Assembly: GCA_024763075.1 (NCBI GenBank)
Contig: JANTGF010000045.1
Span: 1 to 33,193, forward strand
Source of the DNA: Bacteroidales bacterium
GTDB taxonomy: Bacteria > Bacteroidota > Bacteroidia > Bacteroidales > VadinHA17
Direction of reading: 5' to 3'
Length of the DNA: 33,193 nt
This document shows positions 7,340-14,676 of the stretch, piece by piece. A program made the position numbers and the translations under genes. The notes beneath the pieces are model-generated. The model had not been told where the DNA came from and did not search any database. It saw only the letters and a program-made list of their open reading frames with translations. Positions within the stretch are counted from its first letter, which is position 1; every line of letters begins with the position of its first letter.

Positions 7340-8275
7340 ATGGTAAGCTACAATTGTATCTCTTCAGGTTATTTAAGGGAAAAACGGAGCTACTGGTTTT
7401 TACTCTTCCTATTTTTAGGGATTTTTTCTAACGGAACAGTTTTTGCACAACTGGACCTGGATGATTTACTTGAAGATGAAATGGGAGAAGATATCATTTA
7501 TACATCTGCAACCTTTAAATCAACCCGGGTAATAAACGGAATGTCAATTGAAAGGATGCAGAAGAAGCAGCTGGATTTCAGAATTTCCCACCGGTTTGGA
7601 ACTATAAATTCGGGAATTTATGAATTTTTCGGCCTTGACCAGGCCAGTATGCGTTTGGGTTTTGATTATGGAATTAACAATTGGCTGATGATAGGGATTG
7701 GCAGGAGTACTTATGAAAAAACAGTAGATGGTTTTATTAAATTCAGTGCACTAAGACAATCTAAAGGAGTAAAGGTGATGCCAGTCTCACTTTCACTGGT
7801 TTCTTTTATGGCTGTAAACACTTTAAAATGGGAAGATCCGGAAAGAGAAAATTACTTTTCAAATCGTTTGTCATATGTTTTTCAGGCAATGATTGCCAGG
7901 AAAATATCGGAAAGGTTTTCGCTGCAGCTCACACCCACCCTGGTACATAAAAACCTTGTACAAACTCGCTTTGATCAAAATGATGTTTTTGCTCTTGGAT
8001 TATCAGGCCGGTTTAAATTAACCAAAAGGACCTCTCTTAACATGGAATATTTTTATACTTTTAGAGAAGATAACCCTGATCCTGAAGCAATTCAATACTA
8101 CAATTCATTTTCTGTTGGTTTTGATATCGAGACAGGTGGGCATGTTTTCCAGATTGTTATTACAAATTCCCAACCCATGATTGAAAAAGGTTTTATCACT
8201 GAAACAACAGGTAAATGGCTGGATGGAGATATTCATCTGGGTTTTAATATTTCACGCGTCTTTTCATTTAAATAA
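7340..8275 (+). CDS. DUF5777 family outer-membrane beta-barrel protein
   Basis: The 311-residue protein has an N-terminal export signal after a longish polar start (hydrophobic stretch about 19-36, cleavage near VFAQ). A mature domain of alternating beta strands ends in an aromatic residue, NISRVFSFK, typical of outer-membrane barrels. Features such as RISHRFGTINSG, FGLDQASMRLGFDYGI and TLVHKNL match the DUF5777 family, which in Bacteroidota is repeatedly found beside c-type cytochromes and YceI proteins. That context suggests a pore or scaffold for the heme lipoproteins upstream. Function is not established. The ATG used is the only one before the signal peptide. Confidence 0.75.
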   Translation: MVSYNCISSGYLREKRSYWFLLFLFLGIFSNGTVFAQLDLDDLLEDEMGEDIIYTSATFKSTRVINGMSIERMQKKQLDFRISHRFGTINSGIYEFFGLDQASMRLGFDYGINNWLMIGIGRSTYEKTVDGFIKFSALRQSKGVKVMPVSLSLVSFMAVNTLKWEDPERENYFSNRLSYVFQAMIARKISERFSLQLTPTLVHKNLVQTRFDQNDVFALGLSGRFKLTKRTSLNMEYFYTFREDNPDPEAIQYYNSFSVGFDIETGGHVFQIVITNSQPMIEKGFITETTGKWLDGDIHLGFNISRVFSFK

Positions 8276-8284
8276 GCATAAGTC

Positions 8285-8845
8285 ATGAAAACAATCATTT
8301 CACTCATCATCATCTTCACTTTTTTCAATTTAATATTACCGGCACAGGAACGGTATTTTACCAAATCAGGCACTATTTCATTTTATTCACATGCCCCTCT
8401 TGAAGACATCAGGGCTGAAAACAACCAGGTAACGAGTATTCTGGATATTAAAACCGGAGATATGGTCTTTGCTGTCCTGATCCGCTCTTTCACTTTCAAA
8501 AAAGCCCTGATGCAGGAACATTTTAATGAAAACTACATGGAATCAGATAAATTCCCGAAAGCAAAATTCAAGGGAAATATAGTAGATATTTCAGAAATTG
8601 ACCTTGACAAACCGGGAACCTACCAGGTAAAAATTCAAGGGATGCTTACCATCCGGGACAAAACAAAGAATATTGAATTGGAAGGAGAATTGCAAAAACT
8701 TGAAAAAGATCAAATCTCGGGTAAGGCAAAGTTCAACATTGATATTGCTGATTATGGAATAGTAATTCCGGCGGTTGTCAAAGATAAAATTGCAAAAAGT
8801 ATTGAAATAAGTTGTAATCTGCTATACGATCCATATAAAAAGTAA
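8285..8845 (+). CDS. YceI family periplasmic protein
   Basis: The 186-residue product has a signal peptide (residues 1-20, cleavage near LPAQ) followed by one YceI lipocalin-like domain. Visible family features are ISFYSHAPLEDIRAENNQV at the start, the MVFAVLIRSFTFKKALMQEHFNENYMES block, FPKAKFKG at about 96-103, and the GMLTIRDKTKNIEL strand pair. YceI proteins bind long isoprenoid chains, such as quinone tails, in a hydrophobic cavity. Next to cytochromes, a role in carrying or protecting quinone-type molecules in the periplasm is plausible (inference). It starts 9 bases after the DUF5777 gene, so the two are probably co-transcribed. Confidence 0.88.
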   Translation: MKTIISLIIIFTFFNLILPAQERYFTKSGTISFYSHAPLEDIRAENNQVTSILDIKTGDMVFAVLIRSFTFKKALMQEHFNENYMESDKFPKAKFKGNIVDISEIDLDKPGTYQVKIQGMLTIRDKTKNIELEGELQKLEKDQISGKAKFNIDIADYGIVIPAVVKDKIAKSIEISCNLLYDPYKK

Positions 8846-8849
8846 AAAA

Positions 8850-9284
8850 ATGCGAAAAATATTGATCATTATTCTGTTGATTGGAATTCCCGTCATCTTT
8901 GTAGCCATTTATCTATACACCAAACCGGTTAAAGACCTAACTCATGCATCACCCGACTACGTTCTGGAGGCCTCTGTTCTTTATGAGGAATTTGCGCAGA
9001 ATGAAGCAGCGGCAAATAAAAAATATGTAAATAAAATTCTGGAAGTCTCCGGAATGCTGGCAGGAAAACAGACAAACAATAACGGTTCAACGAGCCTGTT
9101 CCTTCTGGATGATTTAATGGGTATAAATTGTTCCCTGGACAGTGCTTATTCCACATTGGAAAAGGAGGCTGTCAAATCACTCAAAACAGGTGAAAAAATT
9201 ATTATAAAAGGGAAATGCAACGGCATGCTTACCGATGTTCAGTTATCCTCCTGCATCTTAGTAAAACCGGAAACCAGAAAATAA
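8850..9284 (+). CDS. membrane-anchored OB-fold protein (tRNA_anti-like family)
   Basis: The 144-residue product has one N-terminal membrane helix (about 3-24) and an extracytoplasmic domain with an OB-fold pattern: YEEFAQNEAAANKKYVNKILEVSG, SLFLLDD, INCSLDS, LKTGEKIIIKGKCNG and VQLSSCILVK. This matches small Bacteroidota proteins assigned to the tRNA_anti-like OB clan. The name is historical and does not imply tRNA binding, since the domain faces the periplasm. Cys127 (KGKCNG) and Cys136 (SSCILV) are conserved-looking. It follows the YceI gene by 4 bases and closes the cluster. Genes of this kind often accompany YceI and cytochrome genes in the phylum, but no biochemical role is known. Confidence 0.72.
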   Translation: MRKILIIILLIGIPVIFVAIYLYTKPVKDLTHASPDYVLEASVLYEEFAQNEAAANKKYVNKILEVSGMLAGKQTNNNGSTSLFLLDDLMGINCSLDSAYSTLEKEAVKSLKTGEKIIIKGKCNGMLTDVQLSSCILVKPETRK

Positions 9285-9310
9285 CTATTGTCAAGTCATA
9301 TTTAAGCTGT

Positions 9311-9385
9311 CATTTCGAACCTGAGGTACGATGGTGAGAAATCTGCTTTAAAAAAAGATTTCTCAGTCATACTTCCTTCGAAATG
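9311..9385. terminator. imperfect inverted repeat between convergent genes (dispersed-repeat type, probable bidirectional terminator)
   Basis: The left arm 9311-9344 starts CATTTCGAA and ends GAGAAATCT. The right arm 9356-9385 is its reverse, AGATTTCTC through TTCGAAATG. The two 9-bp ends pair perfectly while the middle is unpaired, and the loop is A-rich. It lies between the end of the cytochrome cluster and the end of the minus-strand T9SS gene. Repeats of the CATTTCGAA...GAGAAATCT type are scattered between genes in Bacteroidota genomes (from memory). Confidence 0.6.
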
Positions 9386-9423
9386 ATAAATTGTTATGCC
9401 AGAATATATTTGACATAACACTA

Positions 9424-9843
9424 CTAATCTTTTTTGATAAATCGCTTTACAATTTTCTTTTCCCCGGTAATGCTGATCTCAAAAAAGTAAACCCCCGGAT
9501 TTAACTGATCAACAGCAAATTCCATGTTATTACTCCCCGGAATCAGTTCGGTTTTTCTATCTTTTACAACCTTTCCAAGTAAATCCCTGATTCTTAAAAC
9601 CGCCGGTTTTGTTTCTTTGGAGAGAAAGGAAACCTTCAGCTGGGTTTTAACCGGATTCGGGTATAATTTTATTTCTGAAAGAAATTCTGTTAACTTATTT
9701 TGGTCTGTCGTTTTTCTCTGAATTGTATCAGATACGTAAAATCCCGGATAGTCATTATAACTGTCGATACCCCAGGCAAATTTTTGGAGCAGTCCGTTAA
9801 ATGAAATAAATAAAATAAGTATTAAAGTAGATGTTTTTCCCAT
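9424..9843 (-). CDS. small secreted protein with type IX secretion (Por) C-terminal sorting domain
   Basis: The 139-residue product has a signal peptide (about 1-25), a short linker, and a C-terminal T9SS type A sorting domain spanning about 57-139. Hallmarks are LYPNPVKTQLKVSF (60-73), LRIRDLLGKVV, LNPGVYFFEI and a final KRFIKKD. The sorting domain makes up nearly all of the mature protein, leaving only some 30 residues of possible cargo (GIDSYNDYPGFYVSDT). It is therefore either a very small exported protein or the remnant of a larger T9SS substrate. It shows that the organism has a type IX system. Its own -7 box lies 35 bases upstream. Confidence 0.82.
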   Translation of the reverse strand: MGKTSTLILILFISFNGLLQKFAWGIDSYNDYPGFYVSDTIQRKTTDQNKLTEFLSEIKLYPNPVKTQLKVSFLSKETKPAVLRIRDLLGKVVKDRKTELIPGSNNMEFAVDQLNPGVYFFEISITGEKKIVKRFIKKD

Positions 9844-9877
9844 ATTGTCTTCTCAAAGTTTTACGCTAAATTTTTTG

Positions 9878-9885
9878 CAAAGGTA
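9878..9885 (-). promoter_or_regulatory. -7 box for the T9SS mini-protein
   Basis: Plus-strand CAAAGGTA reads TACCTTTG on the minus strand, an exact TAnnTTTG match 35 bases before the ATG at 9843. Confidence 0.5.
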
Positions 9886-9993
9886 TCAAAACACTGATAC
9901 TGTGAAAATTAAACTAATTTCCTAAAAAAGTCCGTTAATACTAATACGTAAACAACGTAAAATAGTTTTAGCTAAATCCTGCTGTTATTTTAT

Positions 9994-10001
9994 TAACTTT
10001 G
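9994..10001 (+). promoter_or_regulatory. -7 box upstream of the YidE-like transporter gene
   Basis: TAACTTTG is an exact TAnnTTTG match. Transcription would start near 10008, leaving a leader of about 140 nt that contains a short reading frame before the transporter ATG at 10149. Confidence 0.5.
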
Positions 10002-10040
10002 CGCCCTTAAATAGGAACAAACAAAATTAATTCAAAATTC

Positions 10041-10103
10041 ATGCCAAAGAAGCGGTGTAAGATTGGGGAATTATTAAACAGTATGAGTTTTATGTTTTCC
10101 TGA
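10041..10103 (+). CDS. possible 20-codon leader peptide (MPKKRCKIGELL...)
   Basis: ATG at 10041 reads MPKKRCKIGELLNSMSFMFS and stops at 10101-10103, 33 bases downstream of a good promoter and 45 bases before the transporter start. It lies entirely in the transporter leader. A basic start followed by a hydrophobic end could be a regulatory leader or a small protein, but a reading frame of this size is common by chance and there is no supporting codon signal. Confidence 0.2.
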   Translation: MPKKRCKIGELLNSMSFMFS

Positions 10104-10148
10104 AAATTTAATCTTTTTTTTAGTTTAAATTTTTAAATATCTATAAAT

Positions 10149-11738
10149 ATGGATCTGTTTTCAAACAGTTACTTTTCATTATTTTTGATCATCTCCCTGG
10201 GTTTTCTTTTGGGGAAAATTAAAATTAAAGGAATTTCCCTGGATGCTTCAGCGGTTATTTTCATCGCTTTGTTTTTTGGTCACTACGGAATTTTGATTCC
10301 CATTGAGTTTCAATCTATGGGGCTGGTTTTGTTTATATTTACGATTGCCATCCAGGCAGGTCCGGGTTTTATTCAATCCTTCCGGAAAAAAGGATTGTCC
10401 CTTCTTTCCATGGCCATCGTTCTAATGGTTTCAGCCTTATTGGTTACAATTCTGTTATCCAAACTTTTCAACATCGAGCCGGTTATCGGAATAGGATTGT
10501 TAACGGGTGCACTTACCAGCACTCCCGGCCTTGCAGTTGCAATTGACAGCACCCACTCTCCATTAGCTTCAATTGGTTATGGCATTGCCTATCCTTTTGG
10601 TGTGCTTGGAGTTATTTTGTTTGTACGTTTGTTTCCGAAGTTTACACGCACCAACCTGAGAGAAGAGGAAAATAGAATTAAAAATGAACTGTTGGATGAA
10701 TTCCCGGAGATCATCCACAAGCAATTTGTTGTGGAGAATAAAAATATTCTGGGAAAAAGCATCAAAGAACTTCAGATCAGGGCAATGACCGGAGCCAGTA
10801 TTTCACGTGTATTGCAACAAGAGACTGCCTTTACTCCATCTCCTGATACCATATTAAATGAAGGTAATGTGGTTCGCGCGGTAGGAACAAAAGAGGCGCT
10901 GGAAAAAGTACGTTTATTGATCGGGCCCGAAACCGGTCAGGAAATACCCCTGAGCAGGAAATTCGTGATCCAGTCCATTCTGGTGACAAATAAAAAAATT
11001 GTAAATAAAACCATTTCCCAGCTAAACCTTATGTCTTCTTATGGAGCTACCCTTACGCGGATACGCCGGAGCGGGATCAACATAATGCCCAGTCCGGAAA
11101 CTCAAATCCATTTTGGAGACAAACTGATGATTGCCTGTGATAAAGACCACATGAAAGATGTGGTGCACCTTTGTGGGAATGAAGACAAAAGACTTTCGGA
11201 TACTGATTTTTTCCCGATTGCTACGGGAATCGTTCTTGGTGTACTGGTGGGAAAAATCCGGATTGTTTTTTCGGACTCTTTTGTTTTTACCCCCGGATTA
11301 ACGGGAGGTGTTCTTATTATGGGTCTGATTCTTAGCAATCTTGGTAAAACAGGTCCCATTATCTGGACCATGTCTGGTACGGCCAATCAATTATTACGAC
11401 AACTGGGCTTATTACTGTTTTTATCAACCGTGGGTACACATGCCGGTGCTCATCTTGCAGAAACTTTTCATCAGTACGGCATGAAGCTTTTTCTTGTAGG
11501 GGGTGTGATTACCCTTGTTCCTATGATCGTTTCAGCAATAGCCGCCAGATTTTTTCTAAAACTGGATATTTTTACTTTTTTGGGTGGATTGACCGGTGGA
11601 ATGACAAGTACACCGGGACTTGCGGCCATAGATTCCATGACCGATACAAATACCGCCCACCTTGCCTATGCAACCGTGTATCCGGTGGCACTTATTCTGG
11701 TGATCATCTGTGTACAGATTTTGTCTTATCTTGCATAA
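10149..11738 (+). CDS. YidE/YbjL/AspT-type transporter with two central RCK_C (TrkA-C) domains
   Basis: The 529-residue inner-membrane protein has two homologous halves of about five helices, each carrying a TSTPGLA motif (residues 123-129 and 486-492) as in the Asp-Al_Ex duplication family. Between them, about 175-350, lie two cytoplasmic TrkA-C/RCK_C domains (FVVENKNILGKSIKEL and FVIQSILVTNKKIVNKTISQL begin each). AspT exchanges aspartate for alanine; YidE-type proteins have no fixed substrate, so the cargo here is unknown. RCK_C domains often bind nucleotides or ions and gate transport. Length is as expected. It has a long leader and stands alone between oppositely directed or unrelated genes. 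Confidence 0.87.
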   Translation: MDLFSNSYFSLFLIISLGFLLGKIKIKGISLDASAVIFIALFFGHYGILIPIEFQSMGLVLFIFTIAIQAGPGFIQSFRKKGLSLLSMAIVLMVSALLVTILLSKLFNIEPVIGIGLLTGALTSTPGLAVAIDSTHSPLASIGYGIAYPFGVLGVILFVRLFPKFTRTNLREEENRIKNELLDEFPEIIHKQFVVENKNILGKSIKELQIRAMTGASISRVLQQETAFTPSPDTILNEGNVVRAVGTKEALEKVRLLIGPETGQEIPLSRKFVIQSILVTNKKIVNKTISQLNLMSSYGATLTRIRRSGINIMPSPETQIHFGDKLMIACDKDHMKDVVHLCGNEDKRLSDTDFFPIATGIVLGVLVGKIRIVFSDSFVFTPGLTGGVLIMGLILSNLGKTGPIIWTMSGTANQLLRQLGLLLFLSTVGTHAGAHLAETFHQYGMKLFLVGGVITLVPMIVSAIAARFFLKLDIFTFLGGLTGGMTSTPGLAAIDSMTDTNTAHLAYATVYPVALILVIICVQILSYLA

Positions 11739-11826
11739 AACTTTTCTAACGCCGGCGCAGATTTGCAATAACTGCCACTTCCGATACTGCGCGAATCTTT
11801 CGCATGGTAAGTAGTTCTATTTTTAT

Positions 11827-11834
11827 TACCTTTA
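11827..11834 (+). promoter_or_regulatory. weak -7 box for the GxGYxYP gene
   Basis: TACCTTTA matches TAnnTTTG at all but the last position and lies 31 bases before the ATG at 11865, giving a normal leader length. It is the best candidate in this 126-bp gap. Confidence 0.3.
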
Positions 11835-11864
11835 CAGTTCTACCATTATAACTGTTAAACTTTC

Positions 11865-13934
11865 ATGAAAAAACCAACATTCCCCGGAATCCTGTTATTT
11901 CTGTTTGTCTTATCCTCAATTGCTACCGGATTTGGCCAGACTGAACAAAACATATTAGGCAAATGGACTCTACTTCCTGATAAAAGCTCAAGTATTGGAC
12001 TTTATAAATCCCTGAATGTTGAAATTCAACAAAAAGGAGATAAACTTACCATAATTCAGCAATGGGGAAGAGGAAGAAGCTACACTGATACACTTATGAT
12101 CCAGGTAAATGGCAAGGGAAAAACGATCCCGGTCACAAACCGGGTTTTCCCCACAAATGTATTTATGGGACTATCCATGCCGGTGGGAACATCAAAAAAA
12201 GTGAAAGCTGAATGGGAGGGGGAAAATAATGTATTAAGAGTGATTGAAAAGTATCAAATTCATGGTTCGCAGGGATTTGCACCTATTATTGATACACATA
12301 TGTATCAGCTTTCCAAAACCAAGGAATTACTGGAATATTCAATATCCCGTTCCACCCGTGAGAATATTCCCCTTAAATATGTATTAAAAAGAGCAAATAC
12401 ACGGAATGCCTATTATATGAAATTTAATAATGGATGGACAATTGAAGGAAACCTTCCGGAAAAAGCATTTTTAATCAGCTTACAGGGGATTGCCAACCTT
12501 GCCGGGCCAAAATTATATTTCATTTATCCGGAGAATTATCCTTTTACTTATACAAAATCGGTATTTGAATTTTACAGGGATCAACGCTATTACACATTTA
12601 CCGAATTAAAATCACCGGAGCAGGCATTAGCAAGACTAAAACAAAATGCAAAAGGATATGTTGTGTGGGATAAATCAGTCAGAACTTCCCTGATTGTTGC
12701 CTATACGGTTGCCGGTCTGGAACAGGCAGTGGTGGTAAGTGAAGAGTTGATTCCCATGGTGAAAAAAGCAGGACTCAAACCAGTGGAAGATTTTCGTGGA
12801 AAGTTCACCGGACAATCTGATGCACAGATTTATCAGTGGGCGTATGATCAATACTGGGATCGCTGCTCCAGAGATTTTATCATCTGGCTGGGAGGGCCAC
12901 ATGGTAATGTTGTGGAGCCGGGGATAGCAGACTGGGGAATTTATAAAAAAGCATTTTTCAATGATCTTTCTACCTTACCCTCAGATAAAGAGGAATATGC
13001 ACTTTCGAATAAGCTATTAAGTCAGATGAACCCGCATTCCATGGTGATGGGGTGGCATTCTTATAAAAAAGATAAGGAACGTGATCATGTTACGCTTACC
13101 TCCCATTATGGATTGCGCGTTGAGGGATTACAAACCCTGCCCAACATCAGTTTCAGCAATCAGGTTCCCGTGACACCCGGATATCAGTTTAAAAACAATC
13201 ATAAAGCCGTTCCCGGTAAAAAATACAAAGCAGACAAAAAAGTTTACATTGCTGTGGTTCAAACGGACGGGATAGGTCTGGGTGCTTGGCTGAAACCCGG
13301 AAGAGGTGAAATACCCTACACATGGAAAGTAGGCATGAACTTTACCTGGCTGGCACCGGCCATGCTGGAATATTTTTATAAGGGAAGAACACCGAATGAC
13401 TTTTTTGTAGGAAATCTCTCCGGACCGGGATACATGTACCCGAAAGCCGTTCCTCCCGAATTACTTCCGCCTCTGATAAAAATGGCAGATACTATGATGA
13501 AACAACTGGATTTAAATGTATTTGCCATTATGGACTATTCCGAAGGTGCTACAGTTGAAGGAAATACAGAGTTAACAGAAGATGTTGTGGATGCCTATTT
13601 TAAATATATGCCGGATGCCATTGGCTTTTTAAACGGATATGCCCCTGCCTTTACTTTTGCCGTTAAAAATAAACGACCTCTGATTTCCTATGACTACTAC
13701 CTTGCCCCTGAACCATCTGAAGCAGCAGCTGCAAATGATTTAAAAGAGCTGGCAAATATTAACGTCCGGCTGCCTTATTTCCTGCTGATGCACGTCCGGC
13801 AAACCAGTGATATGGTGCGGGTAAAGAATATCCTGGACAAACTAGGACCGGATTTTGAAGTAGTTCCACTGGATATTTTTTTGAAAATGGCAGGACAAAA
13901 CCCTACATTTAAGGAACATTTTCTGAAAAAGTAA
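11865..13934 (+). CDS. exported GxGYxYP family protein with an extra N-terminal beta-rich domain
   Basis: The 689-residue product has a signal peptide (1-24, ending FGQ) and a beta-rich region at about 28-175 that begins GKWTLLPDKSSS, like lipocalin-type or calycin domains. A large GxGYxYP domain follows, named for the motif seen here as GPGYMYP near residues 520-526. The family, found in Bacteroidota and relatives, is annotated as a putative glycoside hydrolase-like protein; its reaction is unproven. Conserved acidic and aromatic patches such as VQTDGIGLGAWLKPGRGEIP and AIMDYSEGATVEG suggest an active site. It is followed after 95 bases by a 3-keto-disaccharide hydrolase-like gene, supporting a role in carbohydrate handling (inference). 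Confidence 0.82.
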   Translation: MKKPTFPGILLFLFVLSSIATGFGQTEQNILGKWTLLPDKSSSIGLYKSLNVEIQQKGDKLTIIQQWGRGRSYTDTLMIQVNGKGKTIPVTNRVFPTNVFMGLSMPVGTSKKVKAEWEGENNVLRVIEKYQIHGSQGFAPIIDTHMYQLSKTKELLEYSISRSTRENIPLKYVLKRANTRNAYYMKFNNGWTIEGNLPEKAFLISLQGIANLAGPKLYFIYPENYPFTYTKSVFEFYRDQRYYTFTELKSPEQALARLKQNAKGYVVWDKSVRTSLIVAYTVAGLEQAVVVSEELIPMVKKAGLKPVEDFRGKFTGQSDAQIYQWAYDQYWDRCSRDFIIWLGGPHGNVVEPGIADWGIYKKAFFNDLSTLPSDKEEYALSNKLLSQMNPHSMVMGWHSYKKDKERDHVTLTSHYGLRVEGLQTLPNISFSNQVPVTPGYQFKNNHKAVPGKKYKADKKVYIAVVQTDGIGLGAWLKPGRGEIPYTWKVGMNFTWLAPAMLEYFYKGRTPNDFFVGNLSGPGYMYPKAVPPELLPPLIKMADTMMKQLDLNVFAIMDYSEGATVEGNTELTEDVVDAYFKYMPDAIGFLNGYAPAFTFAVKNKRPLISYDYYLAPEPSEAAAANDLKELANINVRLPYFLLMHVRQTSDMVRVKNILDKLGPDFEVVPLDIFLKMAGQNPTFKEHFLKK

Positions 13935-14029
13935 GTGGTAATTCATAACGTTAATTTATAAAAATGAAACATCCATATTTGGGAATAATAACATTAAAAA
14001 TGAATATTAAATTTTTAAACCCCGAAACT

Positions 14030-14632
14030 ATGAAACTAAAAATTTCTTTAATCATGTTATTTTGTGTTGCACTAACTGTAAATGCACAAAACAGTGATCG
14101 AAATTGGCAAAAACTATTTAACGGTATCGACCTTAGCGGATGGGAAGTGCCTGAAAACAATCAGTGGTGGACAGTTCATAACGGTGTACTGAAAGGCAGC
14201 AATGATGGAGAATTAAAAGGCTCCATTTTATGGACAAAAAAGGATTACAAAAATTTCATCATCCAACTTGATTTTAAATATGGTGAAGGTATTGTGGATT
14301 CCGGAGTTTTTTTGCGTTCTGTTAATGAACAAATACAGCTTGGGATTTCCGGAAAGTATAAACGGGATATGACCTGCTCCCCTTATATCGGAAGTAAATC
14401 CGATTATCCGGTTGAAGCTAAAGGGATAAAAGAATTACTGAAAACAAAAGACTGGAACAGCCTGAAAATTAGGGCTAATGGTTCGGTTTACACCGTATGG
14501 TTGAATGGGGAAAACGTACTGAATTATGACTCTGATACCGCCATTGAAAAAGGGCCCATTGGGTTACAGGTTCATCCCAATAAAGAGATGACAATTGAAT
14601 TCAGGAATATACTTTGTGCCGAATTGCACTGA
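14030..14632 (+). CDS. secreted 3-keto-disaccharide hydrolase-like protein (DUF1080, PF06439)
   Basis: The product has a clean signal peptide when started at ATG 14030 (MKLKISLIMLFCVALTVNAQ), giving 200 residues. Upstream in-frame ATGs at 13964 and 14000 would place a polar extension before the signal and are less likely. The mature part shows the DUF1080 pattern: W-x-x-LFNGIDLSGWE, WWTVHNGVLKG, FIIQLDFKYGEGIVDSGVFLRS, WNSLKIRANGSVYTVWLNGENV and GPIGLQVH near the end. Members have a concanavalin-like fold, and some hydrolyse 3-keto-glycosides made from disaccharides. The substrate here cannot be read from sequence. The gene lies between the GxGYxYP gene and a lipoprotein gene 44 bases downstream. 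Confidence 0.87.
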   Translation: MKLKISLIMLFCVALTVNAQNSDRNWQKLFNGIDLSGWEVPENNQWWTVHNGVLKGSNDGELKGSILWTKKDYKNFIIQLDFKYGEGIVDSGVFLRSVNEQIQLGISGKYKRDMTCSPYIGSKSDYPVEAKGIKELLKTKDWNSLKIRANGSVYTVWLNGENVLNYDSDTAIEKGPIGLQVHPNKEMTIEFRNILCAELH

Positions 14633-14676
14633 TTTTCCTTATCGTTTCTTTATTATTGAAACTTTCAAATCATAAA

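Larger units (their letters stand above)
9844..10148. other. 305-bp divergent intergenic region with two promoter boxes
   Basis: The region separates the minus-strand T9SS gene from the YidE-like transporter. It contains a minus-strand -7 box (9878-9885), a plus-strand -7 box (9994-10001) and a 20-codon plus-strand reading frame (10041-10103). No recognised RNA family was identified in the roughly 140-nt leader of the transporter gene. Confidence 0.5.

Noticed and set aside
13964-14029. Longer start for the DUF1080 gene
   Set aside because: It places 22 mixed residues ahead of a textbook signal peptide that begins at ATG 14030.
14614-14676. Longer start for the beta-propeller lipoprotein overlapping the DUF1080 gene
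   Set aside because: The lipoprotein signal and lipobox fit only the start at 14677.
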